In this document: one piece after another, positions 15,089-24,499 of the stretch
Layout of the letters: each line of letters starts with the position of its first letter
Position numbering within the stretch: position 1 is the stretch's first letter
From: an uncultured Bacteroidales bacterium
Lineage (GTDB): Bacteria; Bacteroidota; Bacteroidia; Bacteroidales; Marinilabiliaceae
Assembly (NCBI GenBank): GCA_934699135.1
Contig: CAKUVM010000007.1
Location: 1 to 63,996, forward strand
Direction: 5' to 3'
DNA length: 63,996 nt
Translations under genes and position numbers: made by a program
Notes under the pieces: model-generated
Seen by the model: the letters and a program-made list of their open reading frames with translations, nothing else
Database searches by the model: none
What the model was told of the DNA's origin: nothing

Positions 15089-18000
15089 ATGGCTTTTAGA
15101 AGAGATCAAAAGAAAACCAACTTTTCAAAAATCTCCATCGGCTTGGCTTCGCCAGAGGAGATTCTTGAGATGTCGAGTGGTGAGGTGCTAAAGCCCGAGA
15201 CCATCAACTACAGGACGTATAAGCCTGAGCGCGATGGCCTCTTTTGCGAGCGCATCTTCGGCCCCGTCAAGGACTACGAGTGCCATTGCGGAAAGTACAA
15301 GCGCATCCGCTACAAAGGCATCGTATGCGACCGCTGCGGCGTCGAGGTGACCGAGAAAAAGGTGCGCCGCGAGCGTATGGGTCACATCTCGCTCGTTGTG
15401 CCTGTCGCCCACATCTGGTATTTCAGGTCCCTCCCCAACAAGATTGGCTGCCTCCTTGGCATCCCTACCAAGAAGGTGGATACCATCGTATATTACGAGC
15501 GCTACATTGTCGTAAACCCTGGCATCAAGGCGCAAGACGGTGTCAAGAAGCTTGATTTCCTCTCTGAGGAGGAGTATCTCGCCATCATCGACTCGCTGCC
15601 GAAGGAGAACCAGCTCCTCGACAATAACGACCCCAATAAGTTCATCGCCAAGATGGGCGCCGAGGCTCTCGAGATGCTCCTTCAGCAGGTTGACCTTGAC
15701 GAGCTCTCCTACGACCTGCGCCACAAGGCCAGCCACGAGTCTTCGCAGCAGCGCAAGAACGAGGCCCTCAAGCGTCTTCAGGTCGTTGAGTGGTTTCGCG
15801 CCTCCAAGGGCCGTAACAAGCCGGAGTGGATGATTCTCAAGGTCATCCCGGTAATTCCGCCCGACTTGCGCCCGCTCGTGCCGCTCGATGGCGGTCGTTT
15901 CGCCACGTCCGACCTCAACGAGCTCTATCGTCGCGTCATCATCCGCAACAACCGTCTGAAGAGGCTGCTTGAGATCAAGGCTCCGGAGGTAATCCTCCGA
16001 AACGAGAAGCGTATGCTCCAAGAGGCTGTTGACTCTCTTTTTGACAATACGCGCCGTTCCACGGCTGTCAAATCAGATGCCAACCGCCCCCTCAAGTCTC
16101 TGTCAGACAGCCTCAAGGGCAAACAGGGTCGTTTCCGTCAGAACCTTCTTGGTAAGCGCGTTGACTACTCCGCGCGCTCCGTCATCGTCATCGGCCCCGA
16201 ACTCCGTATGCACGAGTGCGGCCTGCCTAAAGACATGGCTGCAGAGCTTTATAAGCCGTTCATCATCCGCAAGCTCATTGAGCGCGGCATTGTCAAGACA
16301 GTCAAGTCGGCAAAGAAAATAGTGGACAAGAAGGCGCCGGTGGTATGGGACATCCTTGAGAATGTCATGAAGAACCACCCTGTGCTCCTCAACCGAGCCC
16401 CGACTCTTCACCGTCTTGGCATCCAGGCGTTCCAGCCCCGTATGGTTGAGGGTAAGGCCATTCAGCTCCACCCGCTCGCCACCACGGCGTTCAACGCCGA
16501 CTTCGATGGTGACCAGATGGCGGTCCACCTCCCGCTCGGAAACGCCGCTGTGCTCGAGGCGCAGCTCCTCATGCTCGCCTCGCTCAACGTGCTGAACCCG
16601 GCTAACGGCGCGCCCATCACCGTCCCGTCCCAAGATATGGTCTTGGGTCTCTACTACATCACCAAGGAACGCCCCGGCGCGGAGGGTGAGGGCTCAATCT
16701 TCTACTCTCCCGCGGAGGCCGAGATTGCCTACAACGAGGGCAAGGTGGATCTCCATGCCAAAGTGAAGGTGCGCACATATGATCTTGACGCTTCAGGCAA
16801 GCCTGCCTTGACCATAGTCGAGACCACTATGGGGCGAATTCTCTTCAACAATCTTGTGCCGAGAGAGGTTGGCTACATCAATTGCCTCATCACCAAGAAG
16901 TCGCTCCGCGACATCATTGCGCGAGTGCAGAAGGCGTGTGGCATTCCCCGCACGGCCGACTTTCTCGATGACATCAAGAACATGGGCTATCATATGGCCT
17001 TTGTCGCAGGACTCTCCTTTAACCTCTCCGATGTCATCATCCCGAAAGAGAAGGAGGCGCTCATCCAGAAAGGCTACGAGGACGTCCAGGAAGTGATGAA
17101 CAACTACAATATGGGCTTCATCACGAACAACGAGCGATACAATCAGATCATCGACATCTGGACGCACGTCAACACAGAGCTTACGGGCATTCTTATGAAG
17201 CAGTTGAGCTCTGACCAGCAGGGCTTCAACTCTGTCTATATGATGCTTGACTCTGGCGCCCGTGGTTCAAAGGATCAGATTCGTCAGCTTTGTGGCATGC
17301 GCGGTCTTATGGCCAAGCCCCAGAAATCTGGCGCCGAGGGACCGCAGATCATCGAGAACCCTGTCATCGCGAACCTCAAAGAGGGCCTCTCCGTGCAGGA
17401 GTACTTCATCTCATCGCACGGTGCCCGTAAGGGTCTGTCCGACACGGCATTGAAAACTGCCGATGCGGGATACCTCACCCGCCGTCTTGTGGACGTCTCC
17501 AATGATGTCATCATCACCGACGAGGATTGCGGCACGCTCCGAGGCCTCACCTGCACGGCCATCAAGAATAACGATGACGTCATTGCAACCCTCTACGAGC
17601 GAATCCTCGGCCGCGTGGCTGTCAACGATGTCATCCACCCCATCACCAACGAGATCCTCGTCCATGCCGGCGAGGAGATCAACGAGGCCAAAGCCCGCGC
17701 CATTGAGGACTCTCCCATCGAGAGTGTTGAGATACGCTCCGTCCTCACCTGTGAGTCTCGAAAGGGCGTGTGCGCCAAGTGCTACGGCCGCAACCTTGCC
17801 ACCAGCCGCCTTGTCCACAAGGGCGAGGCAGTCGGCGTCATCGCGGCCCAGTCCATCGGCGAGCCTGGTACGCAGCTTACCCTCCGTACTTTCCACCAAG
17901 GAGGTGTGGCAGGAGGTGACTCCTCAGAGAGTTCCGTCAAGTCTAAGTACGATGGCGTGGTGGAGATTGACGAGCTGCGCAGCGTGCCTTACACCGATGC

Positions 18001-19339
18001 CAATGGCAACAGTATGGAGATCGTTGTCAGCCGCTTGGCGGAGTTGCGCATTGTGGACAAGAACACAGGCCGCGAGCTCATCCGCCATTCGCTCCCCTAT
18101 GCCGCCAAGCTCTTCGTCAAGCCTGGTCAGGAAGTTGAAAAGGGTGCGCCGCTCTGTGAGTGGGACCCCTACAACGCCCAGATCATCACAGAGAAGAGCG
18201 GTGTCGTCAAGTTCGAGAACATGGAGGAGGGCGTGACCTACAAGCTCGAGAGCGATGAGCAGACCGGATTCTCCGAGATGGTCATCATTGAGAGTCACGA
18301 TCGCACCAAGTCTCCAGCACTCAACATTATGCAGGGCGAAGAGGTCGTCAAGACATATAACCTGCCTGTGGGCGCCCACGTCTCGGCCGAGGACGGCTCT
18401 GAGATCAAGGCGGGCGAGACCATCGCCAAGATGCCTCGCGCCGTTGGTAAGGCTGGCGACATCACTGGTGGTCTGCCACGCGTCACGGAGCTCTTCGAGG
18501 CGCGCAACCCGAGCAACCCTGCCGTTGTGTCCGAGATAGACGGCGAGGTCTCCTATGGCAAGATCAAGCGCGGCAACCGCGAGATCATCGTCACCTCGAA
18601 GACAGGCGAGCGCAAGGCGTACCTTGTCTCTCTCGCCAAGCAGATCCTTGTTCAGGAGAACGACTACGTTCGTGCCGGCACTCCTCTTTCCGATGGCGCC
18701 ATCACGCCTACTGATATCCTCACAATCCTTGGCCCGACCAAGGTTCAGGAGTATATCGTCAACGAGGTTCAGGATGTCTATCGTCTGCAAGGTGTAGCTA
18801 TCAATGACAAGCATTTCGAGGTCATTGTCCGTCAGATGATGCGCAAGGTGGAGATTCAGGATCCGGGCGACACCATCTTCCTTGAGAAAGAGACGGTCGA
18901 TAAGATCGACTTCCAAGAGGAGAATGACAAGCTGTGGGGTAAGCTCGTCGTCGTTGACGCGGGCGACTCAGACAGCCTCCGCCCCGGCCAGATCATCACG
19001 GCACGTCGCCTGCGCGATGAGAATTCTCAGCTCCGCCGCCGCGATATGCGCCTTGTTGAAGTTCGTGACGCTGTGCCTGCCACGGCCAATCAGATTCTTC
19101 AGGGCATCACGCGCGCCGCTCTCCAGACCAAGAGCTTTATGTCCGCCGCATCCTTCCAAGAGACCACCAAGGTGCTCAACGAGAGCGCTATACTTGGCAA
19201 GGTGGACTACCTCGAGGGCTTGAAGGAGAACGTCATTTGCGGCCACCTCATCCCGGCCGGCACCGGCACGCGTGGTTTGGGAGACGACATTGTCGGCTCG
19301 AAAGAAGACACGCAGGTTTTGGAGCAGCAGGAGGCCTAA
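15089..19339 (+). CDS. rpoC: RNA polymerase subunit beta'
   Basis: A 1416-residue catalytic subunit. The N-terminal zinc site is intact (C-x-C...C-x-x-C in YECHCGKYKRIRYKGIVCDRCG). The Mg-binding loop NADFDGDQM at the active centre is present, as are the bridge and trigger regions (SIGEPGTQLTLRTFHQGG). The second zinc site CESRKGVCAKCYG follows. It lies 97 bases after rpoB; the spacer carries a GC-rich hairpin (15011-15032). A very strong terminator follows. Confidence 0.98.
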   Translation: MAFRRDQKKTNFSKISIGLASPEEILEMSSGEVLKPETINYRTYKPERDGLFCERIFGPVKDYECHCGKYKRIRYKGIVCDRCGVEVTEKKVRRERMGHISLVVPVAHIWYFRSLPNKIGCLLGIPTKKVDTIVYYERYIVVNPGIKAQDGVKKLDFLSEEEYLAIIDSLPKENQLLDNNDPNKFIAKMGAEALEMLLQQVDLDELSYDLRHKASHESSQQRKNEALKRLQVVEWFRASKGRNKPEWMILKVIPVIPPDLRPLVPLDGGRFATSDLNELYRRVIIRNNRLKRLLEIKAPEVILRNEKRMLQEAVDSLFDNTRRSTAVKSDANRPLKSLSDSLKGKQGRFRQNLLGKRVDYSARSVIVIGPELRMHECGLPKDMAAELYKPFIIRKLIERGIVKTVKSAKKIVDKKAPVVWDILENVMKNHPVLLNRAPTLHRLGIQAFQPRMVEGKAIQLHPLATTAFNADFDGDQMAVHLPLGNAAVLEAQLLMLASLNVLNPANGAPITVPSQDMVLGLYYITKERPGAEGEGSIFYSPAEAEIAYNEGKVDLHAKVKVRTYDLDASGKPALTIVETTMGRILFNNLVPREVGYINCLITKKSLRDIIARVQKACGIPRTADFLDDIKNMGYHMAFVAGLSFNLSDVIIPKEKEALIQKGYEDVQEVMNNYNMGFITNNERYNQIIDIWTHVNTELTGILMKQLSSDQQGFNSVYMMLDSGARGSKDQIRQLCGMRGLMAKPQKSGAEGPQIIENPVIANLKEGLSVQEYFISSHGARKGLSDTALKTADAGYLTRRLVDVSNDVIITDEDCGTLRGLTCTAIKNNDDVIATLYERILGRVAVNDVIHPITNEILVHAGEEINEAKARAIEDSPIESVEIRSVLTCESRKGVCAKCYGRNLATSRLVHKGEAVGVIAAQSIGEPGTQLTLRTFHQGGVAGGDSSESSVKSKYDGVVEIDELRSVPYTDANGNSMEIVVSRLAELRIVDKNTGRELIRHSLPYAAKLFVKPGQEVEKGAPLCEWDPYNAQIITEKSGVVKFENMEEGVTYKLESDEQTGFSEMVIIESHDRTKSPALNIMQGEEVVKTYNLPVGAHVSAEDGSEIKAGETIAKMPRAVGKAGDITGGLPRVTELFEARNPSNPAVVSEIDGEVSYGKIKRGNREIIVTSKTGERKAYLVSLAKQILVQENDYVRAGTPLSDGAITPTDILTILGPTKVQEYIVNEVQDVYRLQGVAINDKHFEVIVRQMMRKVEIQDPGDTIFLEKETVDKIDFQEENDKLWGKLVVVDAGDSDSLRPGQIITARRLRDENSQLRRRDMRLVEVRDAVPATANQILQGITRAALQTKSFMSAASFQETTKVLNESAILGKVDYLEGLKENVICGHLIPAGTGTRGLGDDIVGSKEDTQVLEQQEA

Positions 19340-19378
19340 AGGCCCGACTGCTGAGCTAAGACTTACGAAATAAGTTAC

Positions 19379-19416
19379 GAGGCCTCCCCGTCTGCATGAC
19401 GGGGAGGCCTCTTTTT
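19379..19416 (+). terminator. Terminator of the rpoBC transcript
   Basis: A 14-base perfect stem (19379-19392 with 19398-19411), loop TGCAT, then TTTTTG. It ends the plus-strand run that begins at tuf. Confidence 0.93.
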
Positions 19417-19479
19417 GTGGTTTGTTGATTGTAAGGTCGAGTTGCTGCATATTTGGCTATGCCCCACGCCTAATATATT

Positions 19480-19529
19480 GATCAAGAAACGCCACGCCTC
19501 CACGAATATTGCTTGCGTGGGGCGTGGCG
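19480..19529 (-). terminator. Terminator of the menaquinone operon
   Basis: A 14-15 base stem (19490-19504 with 19516-19529, one bulged base) is followed on the minus strand by TTTCTTGATC. It lies 27 bases past the stop of the last minus-strand gene (acetyltransferase). Confidence 0.7.
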
Positions 19530-19555
19530 TGATTGTAAAGTCTGGCTGAAGAGTG

Positions 19556-20020
19556 TCAGTCTTCCGCCCGCCACTCCATATCGCGGTGTGGCAGCCCCTC
19601 GTGCATATATGGCTCGGACGTGGGTAGGAAGCCAAGTTTTGCGTAAAATCCCTTAGCTTGCTCTTGAGATTGGATTTTGATCACCCTTGCGCCCATGCGC
19701 TCGATGGCCAGGCGGATGCCAATCTTTACCATTTGCTCGCCAAAGCCAAACCCCCGCTCCGTGGTTATGACGCGGCCAAGGGAGACCTCTTCCAAATGTT
19801 TGCCGGCAGGGCATATGCGCAACATGGCCACTATCTTGTCGCCACGTGTGAGCCAGGTGTGCAGAGCCGCCTGGTCGTCATTGTCAAGGTCTTGATATAC
19901 GCAGTCCTGCTCCACAATGAAAACGTTGCTGCGTGTGTGTAGCAGCGCATACAGCTCGTCTAGCGTCAGCTCGTAGAACGACTTGCAGTGAAGCGTCAGG
20001 CCGTTTGCCTCTGGTGTCAT
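19556..20020 (-). CDS. ElaA-type GNAT acetyltransferase
   Basis: 154 residues from the ATG at 20020, which overlaps the menE stop as ATGA; an ATG at 20038 would add six residues but lie deeper in menE. It has the ElaA signature (VFIVEQDCVYQDLDNDDQAALH) and the acetyl-CoA binding loop LGRVITTERGFGFGEQM; the end FYAKLGFLPTSEPYMHEGLPH is typical. Substrate unknown. Its translational coupling to menE means it is expressed with menaquinone genes, though no biochemical link is known. Confidence 0.85.
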   Translation of the reverse strand: MTPEANGLTLHCKSFYELTLDELYALLHTRSNVFIVEQDCVYQDLDNDDQAALHTWLTRGDKIVAMLRICPAGKHLEEVSLGRVITTERGFGFGEQMVKIGIRLAIERMGARVIKIQSQEQAKGFYAKLGFLPTSEPYMHEGLPHRDMEWRAED

Positions 20021-20991
20021 TTTGATGTCCTGTCCCATGCTTTCCGTTTCACTTTGCCTGTCTCTGTGCGCGGCAGGCTCTCCACCACTTCAATTGTTTT
20101 GGGTCTCCAATATTTGGGCAAGGTAGCCTCGCAGGCATCCTTGGCGGCATCTGCGTCTCCTCCCTCCATGACCAGCGTGACTGCTTGCCCTAGTTTGGGA
20201 TCTTGCCGCCACGTGACCATAAATGGCACCCCGATCTTGCCGTCTAGCATTCGCTCTACCTCCTCGGCTTGGATCTTTATGCCGCCGGAGCATATCACAT
20301 TGTCTGCTCGCCCCAAGATTCTGAATCGTGTCTTGCCCCCCGGGTCTGTGCGCAGTTCGGCAATGTCGTTTGTCGTCAGCCGCTTTGGGGAGACGCTTGG
20401 CGCGTCAATGACAAGGTGCCCGTCATCCGTCACGCTCAAGCTCACGCCCTCGAAAGGAGTGTACCACTCGCTAGCTGCCAGGCCGTTGATGCGTCGGAGG
20501 GCTATGTGAGACAGCGTCTCGGTCATGCCGTAGGTGCTCCACACTGCCCCGCGCGCCCCTTGCAGCCAATTGGCCATGTCGGGGTTCACGGCTCCGCCGC
20601 CAATGATCACGTTGCCGATGCCGAAGAGCGTCTCGCGCTCACGCTCATCTCGCAGCGTCTCCCACACCTGCATGGGCGTGACGGCTGCGAAGTCTGGCGT
20701 CTCCGTCAGCCCTCGCATGGGGTGTGAGCTGGGCTCTTGGCAAATGAGGCGCAGCCCGCGCTCCAGCGCCCTGACAACCATCATCTTGCCCGCGATGTAG
20801 TCTAACGGCAGGCACAGCAGCGCGCTGTCTCCCTCCCGCAGGCCGAGGAAGTCGCATGTGGTGCGGGCGCTCGCTCTCATGCGCCTCTTCTCCACGTCCA
20901 TAGGCTTAGGCTCGCCCGTAGATCCGCTTGTCTTCACCCTCACGGTGGGGCTTCCGTCTTGCCACTCGGCCAAGAACTCGTCTAGTGTCAT
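20017..20991 (-). CDS. menE: o-Succinylbenzoate-CoA ligase
   Basis: A 324-residue adenylate-forming enzyme, shorter than the ~450-490 residue E. coli type but normal for Bacteroidales. The ATP loop is VKTSGSTGEPKPMDVEK; the A5 motif YGMTE is in STYGMTETLSHIALR; the hinge region GRADNVICSGGIKIQAEEVER and the catalytic lysine block RTETGKVKRKAW are present. It converts o-succinylbenzoate to its CoA thioester in menaquinone synthesis. The start overlaps the menC stop by 4 bases (ATGA); the stop overlaps the acetyltransferase start. Confidence 0.93.
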   Translation of the reverse strand: MTLDEFLAEWQDGSPTVRVKTSGSTGEPKPMDVEKRRMRASARTTCDFLGLREGDSALLCLPLDYIAGKMMVVRALERGLRLICQEPSSHPMRGLTETPDFAAVTPMQVWETLRDERERETLFGIGNVIIGGGAVNPDMANWLQGARGAVWSTYGMTETLSHIALRRINGLAASEWYTPFEGVSLSVTDDGHLVIDAPSVSPKRLTTNDIAELRTDPGGKTRFRILGRADNVICSGGIKIQAEEVERMLDGKIGVPFMVTWRQDPKLGQAVTLVMEGGDADAAKDACEATLPKYWRPKTIEVVESLPRTETGKVKRKAWDRTSK

Positions 20992-22034
20992 GGCTTGTTT
21001 GGCGTGTAATATAGCCGTTCGCCGCGGATGGAGATGGGCCGCTCAGTGTTCGTCTCAAAGAGCTGCCCTGTGCCCAAGCCCTGCGGCATGGCAGGGTCGG
21101 TGCCATAGGTCTCTGCGGCCAGGTGGGCTATGGCGTTGAGGCCCACGTTGCTCTCGAGCGCGCTCGTCAGCCAGGACCCGACGCTGCGCCGCCTGGCCAA
21201 CTCCACCCATTCGCGCGTGCCGCTTATGCCGCCGTGCAGAGTGGGCTTTATGACTAAATATTGGGGGCGAATAGTGTCCAGCAGGCGGCATTTGTCCTCC
21301 GTGCCGGCCACGCCTATAAGCTCCTCGTCCAAGGCGATGTCTATGGGCGAGGCCTCGCAAAGCCTCGCCATCTCGTCCCACTGCCCTTGGCGGATGGGTT
21401 GCTCAATTGAGTGTATCCCATATTCCGCCAGCCTCTCCAGCCTGCCCAGAGCGTCTTTAGGGGCGAAAGCGCCATTGGCGTCGAGGCGCAGCTCAATGTC
21501 CTTGGGGCTGAAACGCTCCCGCAGGGCGCGCACCATGGCCAGCTCATGCTCGAAGTCAATGCCGCCAATTTTCAGCTTGACGCATGAGAAACCGGCCTTG
21601 ACCTTTTCCTCCATGCGCCGCGTCATCTCATCGAAAGAGCCCATCCACACCAGCCCGTTTATCCTGATGCCATTTTCGCCGCGGGCGAACGGGGTGTCTG
21701 ACAAGGCCGTGTCTCCGCCTCGCTCCAGCTGCCAGATGGCTGTCTCCAGCCCAAACAAGATTGAGGGGTAGGGGCGCAGCGCCTCACGGTCTGGCGTGCC
21801 GCTTTCGCGCAGGTCTTGGCACACGGTGAGCAGCAGTAGGTCATACTCGTTGTCTGGCAGCGCGTCGGCAGAGAGGTCGGGCAGCGGGGAGCATTCGCCC
21901 ACGCCCTCTATGCCTGGCTGCGTGTCGTCCGTCACGTGAATCAGGCGTATGGTGCGCGTGGCATATGTGCCGCGGCTCGTCGTGGCGGGCGTGCGGAAGC
22001 GCAGCACTCGCCTCTCTATTGAAGTGTGCAGCAT
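20988..22034 (-). CDS. menC: o-Succinylbenzoate synthase
   Basis: 348 residues from ATG 22034, four bases after the menB stop. The open frame extends upstream into menB, but that part is not family-like. An enolase-superfamily barrel: VKLKIGG with the catalytic lysine, LRLDANGAF (metal ligand D), SIEQPI (E ligand), DEEL (D ligand) and the second lysine in VIKPTLHGG. It dehydrates SHCHC to o-succinylbenzoate. Confidence 0.93.
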   Translation of the reverse strand: MLHTSIERRVLRFRTPATTSRGTYATRTIRLIHVTDDTQPGIEGVGECSPLPDLSADALPDNEYDLLLLTVCQDLRESGTPDREALRPYPSILFGLETAIWQLERGGDTALSDTPFARGENGIRINGLVWMGSFDEMTRRMEEKVKAGFSCVKLKIGGIDFEHELAMVRALRERFSPKDIELRLDANGAFAPKDALGRLERLAEYGIHSIEQPIRQGQWDEMARLCEASPIDIALDEELIGVAGTEDKCRLLDTIRPQYLVIKPTLHGGISGTREWVELARRRSVGSWLTSALESNVGLNAIAHLAAETYGTDPAMPQGLGTGQLFETNTERPISIRGERLYYTPNKP

Positions 22035-22038
22035 GGCT

Positions 22039-22863
22039 CTATGGGAAGTGAGGGAATTTGTCAAAGTCCGGTTTGCGCTTCTCGAGGAAGGCGCGCCCGC
22101 CCTCTTGCGCCTCATCCATAGTGTAATACAGCATGGTGGCGTCTCCCGCCAGTTCCTGGATGCCTGCTTGCCCGTCGAGTTCGGCGTTGAGACCGGCTTT
22201 TATCATGCGCAAGGCCAATGGCGAATGCTCCATCATGCGCTCGGCCCATTCCACGCACGTGTCTTCCAGCGCGTCTGGCTCCACCACTTTGTTCACCAGC
22301 CCCATCTCCAGGGCCTCCGCGGCTGAATATTTCTCGCACAGAAACCATATCTCCCTGGCTTTCTTCTGTCCAACGATGCGCGCCAGATATGAGGCCCCGA
22401 AGCCGGCGTCGAAGCTGCCCACCCTGGGCCCCGTCTGGCCAAAAATGGCATTAGTGCTGGCAATGGAGAGGTCGCACATGACGTGTAGCACGTGGCCGCC
22501 GCCTATTGCGAAGCCGTTGACCATGGCGATGACGGGCTTTGGCAGGCGGCGGATCTGCATCTGCACGTCTAGTACGTTGAGGCGAGGCACGCCGTCGGCC
22601 CCGATGTAGCCGCCGCGACCCTTGACGTTCATGTCGCCACCGGCGCAGAATGCCACGCGCCCGGCGCCAGTCAAGATGACAACCCTTATGCCCTGAGCCT
22701 CGCGGCAGTATGAGAGGGCCTGGCTCATCTCCCATGTGGTCAATGGCGTGAACGCGTTGCGCCAACGCTCACGGTTGATTGTTATCTTGGCAATGTGGTT
22801 GTACTCCTCAAAAAGAATCTCCTTGAAGTCCAGCCCCTCAATCTTTTTCCACTCTCTTGTCAT
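22039..22863 (-). CDS. menB: 1,4-Dihydroxy-2-naphthoyl-CoA synthase
   Basis: A 274-residue crotonase-fold enzyme. Typical segments: NRERWRNAFTPLT, FCAGGDMNVKGRGGY, the oxyanion-hole region VNGFAIGGGHVLHVMCDLSIAS and the catalytic region GPRVGSFDAGFG with the aspartate. It closes the naphthoate ring from o-succinylbenzoyl-CoA. It overlaps the end of menD by 26 bases, so it is translationally coupled. Confidence 0.95.
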   Translation of the reverse strand: MTREWKKIEGLDFKEILFEEYNHIAKITINRERWRNAFTPLTTWEMSQALSYCREAQGIRVVILTGAGRVAFCAGGDMNVKGRGGYIGADGVPRLNVLDVQMQIRRLPKPVIAMVNGFAIGGGHVLHVMCDLSIASTNAIFGQTGPRVGSFDAGFGASYLARIVGQKKAREIWFLCEKYSAAEALEMGLVNKVVEPDALEDTCVEWAERMMEHSPLALRMIKAGLNAELDGQAGIQELAGDATMLYYTMDEAQEGGRAFLEKRKPDFDKFPHFP

Positions 22864-24499
22864 ATTCGGTCACAATGTGTTTATAATATTCTGTCAGCGC
22901 TCTCTGGTCATTGTCTTTATTGGTGAACACCTCTAGCAGGCGCGGCCTGCCCGTGGCTGTCTGTTCACCGCCTGCCAGCAGCCAAGGCAGCAGCCGCTCC
23001 ACGCCGCCGATGTCATGAGCCTCGGCATACTCCACTCGGTTCTGCTCGCAGATGCCGCGGGCTGTGGTCTTATGCTCCGCCATCACAATCCTCTCGCGGG
23101 CCGCGCTGCCGCGCAGACCGGCGAAGCGGCTGAATATGCCGCCGCCGCCATTGTTGAGTAGCAAAATTCTTAGGCGTGAGTCCACCTCGTTGTTCCACAG
23201 TGCGTTTTGGTCATAGAAGAAGCTCAGGTCGCCGGAGACGCATAGGCACAGGCCCTTGGTCAGACCCGCGGAGTGGCCGGCGGCAGTGGATACCGACCCG
23301 TCTATGCCGTTTATGCCGCGGTTGCACCAAAACCTCGCCTGGCTGGCCAGGCACCCCAAGCGCACGGCGGAGCTGTTCGCAAAGTGGAGCGTGGCTTGTG
23401 GCTTGGCATCCATAAGCGTCTGAATGACCTGCAACTGTGAGAATGTTGGCGTTTTGTGGCCGCATGTCTCTTCTGTGCTGTTTAGCAGTGTCTCCCATTT
23501 CTCGACAAAGGCCGCGTCGGCGGCGCGGCGGGTGTGGCTGAGTGTCCGCAGCAGTCCGTCAGCGTCGCAACAGCCCACAAGCGTGGTGTTCTGAAACACG
23601 TCATGCAGCTCGCCGTCGTCTGATATCAACACGGTCTCCGCCTCTCCGCATGAGCGCAGGAACTGTTTCATCTCTTTGCTCACAATGTGGCCGCCAATGT
23701 AGAGAATCATGTCGGGCCTGTAATCATCAACCTTGGCCAAGCGGCTGTGACGCAAGATGTGCGCCGCCTCGTTGACCTTTGGCGCGCCTGCGCCAGACAG
23801 CGGCTCGAAGAGCGTGGGCCACCCCTCCGCCCGCGCCGACACCTGGGCTTGGCCAATGACGATGAGCGGCCTGCGCGCCCGCCCCATCAGCTCCGCCACG
23901 CGTCTCATCGCGCCCTCGCCATCGTCTTCCACCGTGCGGCACACTCTCACGTCTGGCAACCTCTCTGTGTGAAACTCATAAAGCGGCTCCCTGATTGGCA
24001 CGTTTATCAGCACGGGCCCTTGCGTTCGGCCCGTGGCCGCCATCAGGGCCTCATTGATCAGCCTGTCGGCGTGCCACAGGTCTTCCGCCGTGTCTCCCTC
24101 TGGCAGGCATACTGCCTTGCGCGCCATGCTGCCAAACGCGCCGGTCTGCGGCATCGTCTGGCCGTCAAGTTGCCCAATCCATGCTGCCGGGCGGTCGGCC
24201 GCTATGACAATAAGCGGCACGCGCTGATAATATGCCTCGGCCACTGCCGGGGCTGTGTCCAATATTGCGGAGCCGCTCGTGACGCACACGGCCACAGGCC
24301 CTCCCGTGGCTTGGCTCAGCCCGATGCCGAAAAAGGCGGCTGACCGCTCGTCTGTGACGGGGTGGCACGCGATGCCCGCCTCGTTGAGGTTGTGGCATAT
24401 TGGCGCGTTGCGGCTGCCTGGGCAGGTGACGGCGTGGCGGATGCCGTGGCGCGTCAGCAGCGCGGTCAAGATGTTTATTGTCTTGTTGTCGCTAAACAT
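22838..24499 (-). CDS. menD: SEPHCHC synthase (MenD)
   Basis: A 553-residue thiamine-diphosphate enzyme. The N-terminal block CPGSRNAPI, the catalytic-glutamate region VTDERSAAFFGIGLSQATG and the ThDP site with SGDLSFFYDQNALWN and LLNNGGGGIF are all present. It adds the succinic semialdehyde unit from 2-oxoglutarate to isochorismate. The start ATG overlaps the end of menF by 8 bases. Confidence 0.95.
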   Translation of the reverse strand: MFSDNKTINILTALLTRHGIRHAVTCPGSRNAPICHNLNEAGIACHPVTDERSAAFFGIGLSQATGGPVAVCVTSGSAILDTAPAVAEAYYQRVPLIVIAADRPAAWIGQLDGQTMPQTGAFGSMARKAVCLPEGDTAEDLWHADRLINEALMAATGRTQGPVLINVPIREPLYEFHTERLPDVRVCRTVEDDGEGAMRRVAELMGRARRPLIVIGQAQVSARAEGWPTLFEPLSGAGAPKVNEAAHILRHSRLAKVDDYRPDMILYIGGHIVSKEMKQFLRSCGEAETVLISDDGELHDVFQNTTLVGCCDADGLLRTLSHTRRAADAAFVEKWETLLNSTEETCGHKTPTFSQLQVIQTLMDAKPQATLHFANSSAVRLGCLASQARFWCNRGINGIDGSVSTAAGHSAGLTKGLCLCVSGDLSFFYDQNALWNNEVDSRLRILLLNNGGGGIFSRFAGLRGSAARERIVMAEHKTTARGICEQNRVEYAEAHDIGGVERLLPWLLAGGEQTATGRPRLLEVFTNKDNDQRALTEYYKHIVTEYDKRVEKD